Assembly (NCBI GenBank): GCA_028583685.1
Contig: JAMXIF010000031.1
Span: 2,651,305-2,715,304 of the forward strand
Direction: 5' to 3'
DNA length: 64,000 nucleotides
Source of the DNA: Petaurus breviceps papuanus
Taxonomy: Eukaryota; Chordata; Mammalia; Diprotodontia; Petauridae
A program made the translations under genes and the position numbers. Within the stretch, counting starts at the first letter, position 1; each line of letters begins with the position of its first letter. This document shows, piece after piece, positions 11,565 through 21,650 of this stretch. The notes under the pieces were generated by a model that was given only the letters and a program-made list of their open reading frames with translations, made no database searches and was not told the origin of the DNA.

Positions 11565-11680
11565 AGTCAATAAATTTTATTAAGTGCCTACTCTATGCCA
11601 AGCACTGTGCTAAGTGCTAGGCTAGGGACACAAGTACAAAGAAGACAGTCCCTGACCTCAAGGAGCTTACAGTTGAATGA
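11565..11680. repeat. Old interspersed repeat, shared 120-bp module (copy 2)
   Basis: TATTAAGTGCCTACTCTATG, CAAGCACTGTGCTAAGTGCT and CTCAAGGAGCTTACAGTTGA; the clearest copy of this module. Confidence 0.65.
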
Positions 11681-12745
11681 AAGAGTGGAGAGAGGTACCC
11701 AGGTGCAGGGGCGTGGTGAAGAGGTCAAAGAAATTCAAAAATTACTGTAGCTGGAGAAATCAAAGAATTCCCAAATGAGATCTGTTGGGCAGGAAATGAG
11801 ATGTCCCATCAGGTGTCTGTCTTGTTTCCTCTCCTTAAATGGAGGTTAAGGAGTTCATGGTTCCATCTTCCATTCAGAGGGGCAGAGGGTACTGATGTGG
11901 TCTTTCTACTTGTATTTGTATTCCTAGTGCCTAGCACATAGAAAGTGCTTAATAAAGGTTTGTGACTGATCTCTGAGATCCTTTCCAATTCTAAATCCTT
12001 GTGAAAATAACAAAATGGCATTTAAAAAATTATCTTCTGATTTCAGACCTCTCGCTCAGCTGGCCTTCCCTTGAAGTCACAGGAATTAAAGAGGTTGTAC
12101 TGGGTGTCAGTCGTCAAATGATATCAGTCTAGGGTATTCTGAGACAGGCAGAGAGGAGATAATCGGGGAGACAACAGTCATGGGGGAGTCAGGATTGAGG
12201 GTAAAAGGCCTCATCAGAACTCTGAGAATCAAGACTGCTCAAGCGGTTGGCCATCCAGTACTCCCACTACCATCCAACACACTCCTTCCTAGGTCCCCCA
12301 GAGGCAAGCTCAGATGTCCTACTGATTCAGCTATTCTGTTATAGCCAGAATTCAATATCCCAGCTCTCTCCTCACTGCTCATTCCACATTGGTACATTGC
12401 ATGTGGGAGGCCTTAGCAATTAGGCAACAAGGCCAGCACACTCCCTCACTCCCAACCATAATGGCCATATGCGAGGGGGTGGAGAAGGGAGCTCTTTAGA
12501 AGCCCCATAATACTGAGGGTTCTCAGTATCTATACTTACTCTCAGACACTCAAGCCTATCTAAACACACTTTCGCCAAGATCCTTCCAATGCTATAGTGC
12601 GTACCATGCTTAAGACTGGCTTCCAGCTCCTCTTTCCTTCCTTCATACACTCACTCTCTACTTTCTTCTTGAAAGTTCCTTTTTAAATTTCTCCTGGTAG
12701 ATTACAAACAGCTCGCTCCCCTTTCTAGCTATCCCTGCAACAGGA

Positions 12746-12926
12746 GGCTACCTCCAAGTCCTCCTGATCTATATCTGGCCACTGGACCCAGATGTCTCTG
12801 GGGGAGAAAGTAAGGCTGGTGACTTTGCACAGCCCTCCCTCGCCTAAATCTGATTCACTTGCAAGCCATAGCATCATCTTCTTGATGTCATGGTCCTATT
12901 TGAGAATGAAGGACAAACAGCAACAA
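12746..12926 (+). repeat. SINE with TGATGTCATGGTCCT tail (copy 1)
   Basis: Shares an extended match with 56401-56576: CTGATCTATATCTGGCCACT, GACCCAGATGTCTCTGGGGG, TTCACTTGCAAGCCATAGCA and TTGATGTCATGGTCCTATTT, ending in CAACAACA. The other copy has a target-site duplication, so this is a SINE-like unit. Its head is less clear here. Confidence 0.7.
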
Positions 12927-12947
12927 CATCCCAGTAACAACAAGGGA

Positions 12948-13185
12948 TGGGAAATGCAGTGCATAAGACACTGGACCAGAAGTCAGGGAGACCCAAGTTC
13001 AAACCTGGCCTCAGTCATTTACTAGCTGTGTGACCAGCAAGTCACATCACCACTCTCAGCTTTACTTCCTCATCTGTAAAATTAATAACACCTACTTCCC
13101 AGGGTTGTTGTGAGGACTGAATGAGATAATATTTGCAAAGCACTTTGCAAACCTTGAAGTGCCATATAAATGCAAGCTATTTTGC
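12948..13185 (+). repeat. CORE-SINE/MIR-type SINE
   Basis: Reads AGTGCATAAGACACTGGACC, TTCAAACCTGGCCTCAGTCA, CTTCCTCATCTGTAAAATTA and AGCACTTTGCAAACCTTGAA, a nearly full plus-strand copy. Confidence 0.75.
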
Positions 13186-13789
13186 TAAACATCTGACTTC
13201 CCCTTAGTTCCATTGGACCATGATCTTCAAACACCACGAGCCTTAAAAGTTCTCAGAACAGCTCTGAAATACATGTACTTTACTAGTTCCACAGCTCCAT
13301 CTCGGGCATTTGAGATCTGCTACAGTTGTTCAAATGGCAACTCAGAAGCATTAGTCTATAATAATGTCCATTAAAAAAAAGAAGAAAATTTCATTTCCAA
13401 AAAACTTTAAAATGACAACTAATAATTTCTGAGAATAATTATCTGCTTTGCTTTTCAGAGGGCCAACAGTTGGCATGCTGTGCCATATTAAATGAAAACC
13501 ACCATTTGAGGCAACATTGTCAGAGTCGGTCAGCTGAGAATGTGACCTTCTTAAAACTCTGTCCAAATGTGTTTTTCTAATTTCCATATATCTTACACTT
13601 TCTAGTGTCTCTTCCACAAAGGAAATCCATTTATTTCTTTATTTACTTATTGTTGATTCCTTAAGAGGCAGTGTCCTTTAATATCTAAAAAAAGGACTGG
13701 ACTAGGAGAGCTGAGTTCTTCCAGTCTTTCATTACTACCCAGCTGTGTGGCTTTGAGTAAGTCATTTAACTTCTCAGTCAGGCCAGAAG

Positions 13790-13930
13790 CATTTTTTAAG
13801 TACCTGCTATGTGTCAGTTACTATGCTGAGTGCTAGGGGTACAAAGAAAGCTAAAAGACAGTACCTGCCCTCAAGGATCTCACAGTCTAGTCAGGGAGAT
13901 AACATGCAAACACACAGTATCAGATTGGGA
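13790..13930. repeat. Old interspersed repeat, shared 120-bp module (copy 3)
   Basis: TTTTAAGTACCTGCTATGTG, AGTGCTAGGGGTACAAAGAA and CTCAAGGATCTCACAGTCTA. Confidence 0.6.
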
Positions 13931-14349
13931 GGACTCAGTGGCCTCTGAGGTCCATTGGGTCCATGATCCACAGTAGTTTCATGGGTATCTGTTTTCCAAT
14001 CTAAACTCTACTCCAGTTAGGTTGCTCTGTTCACTGTTGCACAAAAAGGCTATGATCATTCCTAGCTTTTTTTAAAGCATTTTTCCATCTTCAATAACCA
14101 TTAGAAGTGCCACCTCCTCCAGGAAGCCTTTTCTCCCTTCTCTGAATTCCTAAAGCACTTTCATTTGTCACTGAATCATAAATGTTTTGCAATAATAGCC
14201 CATATTTATGGGGCTTTATAGATTATAAAGCATTCTCCTTGCAACAACCCTGGGAAGAAGGTGGTACAAGATGCGTTGTCCCCATTTCACAGATAAGGAT
14301 ACTCTGGCTCTAAGAGTTTAAGTGATCTGCTGGTGATCATGGCATTTTA

Positions 14350-14540
14350 GGATAACAGGATCATAGCTCTAGGGCTAGAAGGAACCTCGGAGGTCATCTA
14401 GTCCAGCTCCTTCATTTTACAGACGAGGAAACTTAGGCCAAGAGAGGTTAAGTGACTTGTTTAGGGTCACACAACTAGGAAGTGTCTGAGATGAACTTGG
14501 ACCCAAGGGTCCTGATTCTAAGTCCTGTGCTCTCATTATT
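14350..14540 (+). repeat. MIR-related repeat (AGCTCTAGGGCTAGAAGGAACC type)
   Basis: Contains GGCTAGAAGGAACCTCGGAG, TCATTTTACAGACGAGGAAA and AGGTTAAGTGACTTGTTTAG. Members of this family also lie at 15620-15790, 18455-18665, 21455-21650, 41030-41225, 52370-52570 and 59845-60045, all in this orientation. Confidence 0.6.
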
Positions 14541-15194
14541 GTTATGCTACAAATTTCTGAAGGCAAAAATTCAGTTTTATATAATTTCCATTTCTTCCTC
14601 ATAGCACCTAGTACAGGGTCAGGTAGCTCCTTAGCAACCAGTAAGTACCTCTTGACTTTAACTGAATCGTGAAGGTCTTTTGGACTGCCCTGAAAACCAG
14701 CTGGCAGGCCTGAATTTAGCTAGCAAAAGAAAACTTCAAACATCTTGGGCTGGGGGATATTTTCAACAATTAACCAGGGAAAGGATTTAAAAAAAAATTT
14801 TAGTTCCATCTTTAGAACAGACATCTCCTGCTTCTCTCTCCCGCCTCCTTCAACCTCCCCCCCCCAGCTAAGCATCAGTTACCAATTAAGCCATTTCCTC
14901 TGGAATTCTGTTCTCACCAGTGGGAGAGCTGGGCTTTCAATTCCTCTCCCATCCTTAACCCAGAGGCAGCTAAGGCAGATGTCCAGGGGCACATAAGGCT
15001 GAAGGAGAGCATCTGCTTCCATGCCAATGGCTAAATGAGCCATTCAATAAGACTGAGACCCTGCCCCCTGCAGCCCCCAGTCACCTTCTTCTTTTCTGAC
15101 CAGCATGGACTGTCTGTCTGCACCAGGGATGTGGCTGATGCTCAGCCTAGTGGTGTCTTTCCCATTGTTGTGGCATTTATGTTAACTCAGTCAT

Positions 15195-15390
15195 AAAAAT
15201 AATGCCTTATACAACTACTCTGAGGCGGGTAGTGTACATATTATTATTTCTATTTTATAGATGGGGAAACTGAGGTTTAGTTTGTGACTTACCTCAGGTT
15301 AGAGAATGAGTCCAGTGCCAGAGCTGTCAGTCAAATGTAGGTCTCATGAGTTCTGGTCCAGCAATTTTCCCACTATGCCACACCATACTT
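15195..15390 (-). repeat. MIR/CORE-SINE copy, interrupted
   Basis: TAGATGGGGAAACTGAGGTT and the end CCACTATGCCACACCATACT in the minus orientation. The SINE at 15402-15554 inserted directly beside it. Confidence 0.6.
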
Positions 15391-15401
15391 TATTATTAAT
15401 G

Positions 15402-15554
15402 GGTTGGGTTTTTTTGCCTTTTTGGAGGGCAATTGGGTTCAAGTAACTTGCCCAACGTTACACAGCTAGTTTTTGTGTGTTAAGTGTCTGAGGCTGGAAC
15501 CCAACTCAAGTCCTCCCGACTCTGAGGCCAGCACTTTACTCACCTACCCGCCCC
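15402..15554 (-). repeat. tRNA-derived SINE (GGGGCAGCTAGGTGGC family)
   Basis: Minus-strand copy with a diverged head (CACCTACCCGCCCC). It is flanked by the 11-bp direct repeat TATTATTAATG at 15391-15401 and 15555-15565. Confidence 0.85.
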
Positions 15555-15619
15555 TATTATTAATGTTTAGCGTATATGTATGCCTTATCTCCCCAACTAG
15601 ACTGAAAGGTGGTGGGCTC

Positions 15620-15790
15620 ATGGAATTTAGAGCTAGAAAAAGACCTTTAGAAATCATTTACTCCACCCTCATTTTATAGATGAGGAAACCAAGGCCCAGA
15701 AAGATGAATTGACCATTTCAAGTTCAAACAAGTATTAAGGAGTAAAGCTGAGTTTCAAAAGCAAAGCTAAATCTTTCCACTATGCCACAC
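15620..15790 (+). repeat. MIR-related repeat (GAGCTAGAAAAAGACC type)
   Basis: TTAGAGCTAGAAAAAGACCT, TAGATGAGGAAACCAAGGCC and CCACTATGCCACACTGTTTC. An L2-like tail follows at about 15850-15955. Confidence 0.6.
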
Positions 15791-16076
15791 TGTTTCTACA
15801 AACTTTTCCAGGGCAAAAACCTTGTCTTCTATTTCTTTATATGAAAGAAGGTAAGCTTCCTAAGGGTAGGGACCATTCTATTTTTCTTTGCCAACTGCCT
15901 AATACACTGCCTTGCACAGCACCCGCACTTAACAAATGTTTGTTGAGTTGAATTTGTATTTCCCACAGTGCCCAGCATAGTATATTGTACGTGCAGCAGG
16001 TGCCTTTTGGGAGATTCTTAATTGCTCAATTGTTGGCAGTCAGCAGTCGTGGGAAAATGTTATCCGTCACACGAAC

Positions 16077-16218
16077 CTGTTCACAATTGATGTATGTCCT
16101 CGGTAAACAGCCAAACATTGTCCAGTCACCAAGTCCCACTTTCTGATGGTGTGATCAGCACTACAGGTGAAGGCAGCTTCATTTTCCAACTGGCAGAAAG
16201 TGATATAGCTTTCATGTC
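16077..16218 (-). CDS. WDR86: WDR86 coding exon 2 (WD repeat 2)
   Basis: A 142-bp internal exon. On the minus strand it follows the acceptor TCTCCGAAG, finishes a Gly codon begun in exon 1, encodes 46 full codons from His-Glu-Ser-Tyr to Ile-Val-Asn, and ends with the first two bases of an Arg codon completed in exon 3. The WD40 unit is visible as AAFTCSADHTIRKWDLVTG followed by VYRGH. It agrees closely with the human protein as I remember it (HESYVTFCQLE, HTSIVN). The donor reads AACAG then GTTCGT, a legal GT but a poor match to GTRAGT. The phase bookkeeping across all three exons is exact, which supports both boundaries. Confidence 0.94.
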
Positions 16219-18454
16219 CTTCGGAGAAAAGGGAGAATGGGGTGAGAGGCGAGAGGGACGTTGCCTATCGTTTTTCCTTAAAAAGAAAGTGAAAAAGAAA
16301 CCATCAGTAAAAGGATAGTGGTGAGGCTGGTGAAGGGAGACATTTTAGGAAAAATAAATAAACCATAGTTGACTATGCTTTAACACAAGGGCTTATGACA
16401 GATCCCTCAGAGGGACTCATTCCCCCTGAGAAAGTAATGATGACCCTCTCTTCCTCCTTTTGGGACAGTTCTTCTCTCTCTCTCTCCCTTTTTTTCCTTT
16501 TCCCCTAAGTTAAAAGCACCCACACACATTTGTCAGCACCCATTGGTAGCGCTGCCTTACCAGATTAAGGCATGTCCACATCAGATAGCAGCTTAGACCA
16601 GGAGAGTACAACCCTGGCCACAGGACCACAAACTTCAGAGGTACAGATTCACTCATTCCTAGCATCTTAATCGTTAGGGTCTTGGAGATCATCTTATCTG
16701 ACTTCATTTCATAAAGGAGGAAGATGAGGCCTAAATAAGTGATGTGACTTGTCCAAGGTCACACAGGTAGCCTGAGACAGAGCCAGAATTTCCAGATTTC
16801 TTTTTGGGATGTCTTTCCAACATACAATGATGAATAAAAAATCTGCCAGCGATCCAAGTGTGTCTATACATACAGCTGTTCAGCAGCATGTGGACAAAAG
16901 CTTTCTGTTTTTTACCGAACTTTTCCCTTTTCGTCTGGGTGCCTGACATCACCCAGACAGGGTCTTCGAACCTCCAGGGTCCAATATCAAGCTGCCTGAC
17001 ACATTTCCCCTGAGTTTGAGCTCAGTTGCTCTTGGAAACACTCGACTTCTTGGATTCGGAGAGAAGAAAACTTAAAAAAAAATTTTTTCTTTAAAGAAAT
17101 GCTCAAATCTTCTTGGACAGCAGATACCAGGCCTCTAAGAAAACAGTGTTTGCAGGAATTAAGTAAACATGTGAGGAAACCCTACAGATTAAATTTCCCT
17201 TAAAATACACACAGGACTTAAAAGTTAAGGGCAAAAAGTCTTTGGCAAAATGCAGCTCGGGGTTGGGTTTTTTTTGTTTGTTTGGGGTTTTTTTCCTCCT
17301 CCACCAGCCTCAATGCATTTGCTAAATACTTCAAGACTGTCAACAAATCCTTCCTGAGACCGGATCTGTCCCCTGTGCTCCCTCTCCCCCGCCCCCCACG
17401 GCTCAGCGATCAGACAGTCCCAGAATACCAACAGAGGAGAGAGAGCAGCAACTTTTTAACACTGTAATGGTGCTTTTCATTAACTGCTTCACAGGAAATA
17501 CTGAGTGAGAAAGAGAAGAACTGCAAGGAACAAAGGACAATCTGTAAACTGGGGTAGTTCGAGTGATCCCGGCCAGTGCAGGAGGAAGGAGTGAAGTCAG
17601 AGCCCTCCTTTCCCACTACCTTTGTGAACTTGGGCAAGTCACCTCTTTGGACCTCAGTTTCCTCAGCTATAAAATAAGGAAGGTGGATTATTGACAGGCA
17701 AAGGTTGCCTCTTTGTAATTTGAGGCAGAGGCCCCAGCTCAGTTCCTACCTGTTACTTCCCACCTGTATGTATAACCATGGGCAAGTCTCATCCTTTCTT
17801 TGATTGGCAGTGTTCTCTACTCTAGGGTAAGGGGAAATGGCTTCAGGGGTCTCCTGCAGTTCTAGATCTATGAACTATAGAATATATGTACCAATTCTTG
17901 CAGGTCAAAAACCACCTTGGGTCTGCACCTTGATTTTGCATGATCACATCTTATCCTCTCATTAACTCCATTAAACTAGCTAGAATTCATTTCTGTTGGG
18001 GCTTCTCTCCTCCTTTTCCCCAGTCAGCAAACTCCCCAGGTTGTAAAGAAAAGCTCCTTCTTCCCAACCCCCCATTCTCCCTGCTCCTCAACGACGGTCC
18101 GACCATCTGGAGTTGAACCCTGGGGCTTATTTTCTTTGACAAAGCCACCCATCCCACATCTGAAAACAGAACCAGCAATGACTCATGGTTTGAGGGCTTC
18201 ATCAACAATAAGTAAATCCCACAGTGATTAGGAAGATCTTCTAGGAAGCACACTGGAGATCTCTGGCTGCGCCAGGGCTTCGCACAGTTTAGAATGGCGT
18301 CATCTATCAGGATCCAAGCCCCCTGAATTAGACTACTACAATGCTAACATAATGATGACATAACAGACCCAGGGCATTAAACTAAGGATAAGAGAAAACA
18401 GCTGGCTACCCACCCAGCCACCAAACTGTGTGCACCCTACAGAGAGGGGGGAGG

Positions 18455-18665
18455 GGATCATGAGATCTCAAGCTGGAAGAAGTTTTTAGGGATCATCTAG
18501 TCCAATGTCATTTTACCAAAAAAAAAAAAAAAAGAAACTGAGGCAGGGGTGGGGGGTATACGGTTAGATGACTGTCCAAGGTCACTCAAAATTAATTGGC
18601 AAAGCAAGGACTCAAAATCAGATGTTCTGAGCCCTAGTCCATCCAGCATTCTTTCCACTAGACCA
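18455..18665 (+). repeat. MIR-related repeat (CTCAAGCTGGAAGAAG type)
   Basis: GATCTCAAGCTGGAAGAAGT, then GATCATCTAGTCCAATGTCA, an internal A-run, AAACTGAGGCAGGGG and CATTCTTTCCACTAGACC. The poly-A at 18519-18534 is inside the element. Confidence 0.6.
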
Positions 18666-19127
18666 ACACAGAGACAAAGAGGGCAGGTCTGGTATCTTCG
18701 AGGCCTACAAATCCATAATGTCAAATAGAAAAATAAATGGCTTTGAAGGTTTGGAGAATGCATGAAAAAGGTGGTGATTGTTTATGTTAATGCTCAGCCA
18801 GTGGGTTAAAGGTAGGGCTGATTAAGTACAAATCAACCCTTGCTTCTTTTTCTTAGCTGCTTTGGAAAATAAGTTGGTGAAGGAGGCCAAATTGATACAG
18901 TGTGGGAATTATTTCCTCAAATATAAACTACTCTTAAGTGAAAATATTGTTACAGTATGACAAAGGGGATTTTTGAGATTTTGCTTGCTTTTGGGCAGCT
19001 GTTTTTAAGAAAATGTTTCCCAAAAGCAACTTTTTTGTAATGGGAGTTGGGGAGTGGGGAAGGCAGGCAGAAAAATGGGTCATCCTAATAGGGTGGGATG
19101 GAGAAGATTCCATAGGCTGTGGGTTCC

Positions 19128-19288
19128 TACTTTTTTCTTTTTGGAGGGGGGAAGGCAGGACGATTAGGGTTAAGTGACTTGCCCAAGGTCACATGGCTAG
19201 TTTTGTGTTAAGTGTCTGAGTTCACATTTGAACTCAGGTCCTTCTGACTCCAGGGCCGTTGCTCTCTTCACTTTGAACCTAGCCATGC
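19128..19288 (-). repeat. tRNA-derived SINE (GGGGCAGCTAGGTGGC family)
   Basis: TTAGGGTTAAGTGACTTGCC, TTGAACTCAGGTCCTTCTGA and CTCCAGGGCCGTTGCTCTC mark a minus-strand copy whose head end is diverged. Confidence 0.75.
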
Positions 19289-19439
19289 CAGGTGAGATGA
19301 TATTTGTAAAGTACTTAACACAGTGTCTAGCACATAGTAGGCACTATTTAAATATCATTATTATTACTTATCCAATGATGTTGCCAATTGTTTAAAAATA
19401 AAAAGGGTGAGATCCTATGACTTTTGAAAATCTGAAATA

Positions 19440-19560
19440 AATCAGCAAGCATTTATCAGGTACCTACTATGTGCTACTAATGGCTAATTGCTAGGCTATG
19501 GGGATACAAAGACTTGAATGAAACAAACTCTGCCTTCAAAGAGCTTCTATTCTATCTATG
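19440..19560. repeat. Old interspersed repeat, shared 120-bp module (copy 4)
   Basis: AGCATTTATCAGGTACCTAC, TGGGGATACAAAGACTTGAA and CTTCAAAGAGCTTCTATTCT. An AT-rich run follows. Confidence 0.55.
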
Positions 19561-19732
19561 TGAAACACATATACAATACATAAATATATAAAATATATAA
19601 ACTTATCACATGTTATATATAATATATAAATACATAAACATATATAAATGTATGAAATACATATAACATAAATGTTTTGGAGAAATTGGGAAAGCCTTCA
19701 TATTTGAGCAGACTGGAGCTTTAGTAGAGGTT

Positions 19733-19906
19733 TTTTTTGTTTTTGTTTTTGTTTTTAAAGCAATCGGGGTTAAGTAACTTGCTCAAGGTTACATGGCCAG
19801 CCGGTTATTTCTGGGTGTGGTGCTGAGTGTCTGAGCCCAGATTCAATCCCAGGTCATCCCGACTCTGGGGCTGGTGCTCTTACTCACTATGCTACCTGGC
19901 CGCCCC
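19733..19906 (-). repeat. tRNA-derived SINE, CGGCCAGGTGGC family (copy 1)
   Basis: On the plus strand: an interrupted T tail, AGCAATCGGGGTTAAGTAAC, TTGCTCAAGGTTACATGGCC and finally CTACCTGGCCGCCCC, so the element is on the minus strand. The flanks TTAGTAGAGGTTTT and TTGAGTAGAGTTTT look like a slightly diverged target-site duplication. Other copies are at 47999-48158 and 50163-50319. Confidence 0.85.
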
Positions 19907-20899
19907 TTGAGTAGAGTTTTAATGGAAACAAGGGATTTTTGAAGAGATGGAGATAAAACAGGACTGCCTTCCAGGCTTGGGAAACAATCACTTCAATGGA
20001 CTGTAAGTTTCTTGAGGTAATGGACCATATTTGTATTTTGTGCTCCCCATATTCAGTACACATGTAGTGTGTGCTCAGTAATAATCTACTGATTATTGAA
20101 AAATTTCAGGTACGAGAACACAGACATTTCTGAAAATAGACTAACACAGTTCATCTGTCATATATATCTATCTCAGAACTCAACTCATTGAATCACAGGA
20201 GAATTGGAAGCATCCTAAGTGGCCATCTAGAGACCATCACTACTTAAACCTATATGGGATCAAGACCCACAGTAGTTTAAGAAGTGCTGAAGGGGTCTTG
20301 AGTGGAAAAAGTTTAAGAAGCCCTGAACCAACATAAGCCGTTGCCACAACAGAATCAACAAACAGCCTTTACCAATTAACTCTGTGACATAATTCACTCC
20401 TCTGCTCCATCTTTTCATCCTGTCTGCATTCTATTGTGCTTCAATATTATTTGGCCCTTATTAACCTTTTGTTTTAAGTGTTAGGTCCTTTCCCATCTTC
20501 ATGAATTGACTAGCTTAGAGGTTCCATAATAAAGATTATCACATGTGTTGCATCCTCCAGTAATGCCTAGTACAATGCTCTGCCAAGCAGGAACTTGAGA
20601 AATGTTGTTGACAGGCATGTTGTCTTCTTCCTCCCCTCCCTCACCCCCCCTACCCCCCAGCCTCCTAGGAGTGTTCTCACTCTCCCCGTCCAAACTGTCA
20701 CATGCAGGTTGCCTCCCTAGGGCTCTAACAACTCTTCCTTGGGTGATGGAATGGCTCAGCATCAGCTCCCAGACCAGGAGACCTGGGATCTCCACTGTAT
20801 TGTTGGCCACAGAAAATAACATGGAGTTGGACATTGATGAAAGAGTAACCTGGCAACTAGGATCTCTAAGTTCTGACTGGAATCTAGTCTGAAATATGG

Positions 20900-21093
20900 G
20901 TCCTTCAACTGAAAAGTTCATAAAGGGACTTTTTTTCTCCCCAAACATTTTAATAACTATATTTCAATTGATTTCCTTTGTAATCCTATAATTTTGCTCT
21001 ATGCACTTAACACCATTATTTTGAAGAGTCTACAGCCATCACTAGATTGCCAAAGGAGCCTATGACCTAAAAAAGGTCAAGAACCCTTGTTCT
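20900..21093 (+). repeat. hAT-like DNA transposon fragment
   Basis: Contains GATTTCCTTTGTAATCCTAT, GATTGCCAAAGGAGCCTATG and the terminal AAAAAGGTCAAGAACCCTTG, which resembles a hAT inverted end. The same family lies at 57672-58475. Confidence 0.6.
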
Positions 21094-21454
21094 TGTGAGA
21101 AGCCTCTCTAAATTTGGCTCAGGTAGGTGTAATCCCAAATACTGGGGAGGTAGAAGCCATCGATCTCTTGAATTTGAGAGTTTTGCCATGTAGTGAGCTA
21201 CGCTGATTAACCGTCTACCCTGACATGGCAAGCTTCAGGAATGGGAAGTGATGAGAATGCTTTGCCAAGTTGTCCAAAGAGAGGCAACTTGGTGCAGGTC
21301 AGAAATGGAGCACAGTCCAAGGAAAATCTGATCTGTGTTGATCAGTGTGGGATCAGGCCTATGAGGAGCCCCCATAATTTCAGCATGGGTGAGATAAGGA
21401 GACCCAGATTAAACAAAAATTAGACTGCTCCTCAGCTGACAGGTGCACAGGACC

Positions 21455-21650
21455 CAGGGTTTAGGTTTGGAAGGGACTTTAGGGGGTCATCTAATCTAAA
21501 TCATCTCATTTTACAGATAAGGAAATTGAGGCTCAGTTAAAGGCAAAGTCAATTACTCAAGGTCACAAGGCAATAAATAGCAAAGCCAGGATTTGAACCC
21601 ATATCCTTTGACTAAATCCAGTTCTCTGTCCTGCAATCTGTTGCTAAGCT
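21455..21650 (+). repeat. MIR-related repeat (AGGTTTGGAAGGGACTT type)
   Basis: GGTTTGGAAGGGACTTTAGG, TTACAGATAAGGAAATTGAG and GCCAGGATTTGAACCCATAT. Confidence 0.6.

Larger units (their letters stand above)
8987..16076 (-). other. WDR86: WDR86 intron 2
   Basis: About 7.1 kb between exon 2 (donor GTTCGT at 16076) and exon 3 (acceptor AG at 8988-8987). It holds the inverted repeat at 9085-9496 and a dense set of SINE, L2 and MIR remnants listed separately. Between these I see no exon or RNA gene. Confidence 0.85.

Noticed and set aside
20499-20948. 149-codon minus-strand open frame
   Set aside because: Overlaps part of a hAT-like repeat and a Gly/Glu-rich low-complexity patch; no domain recognised.
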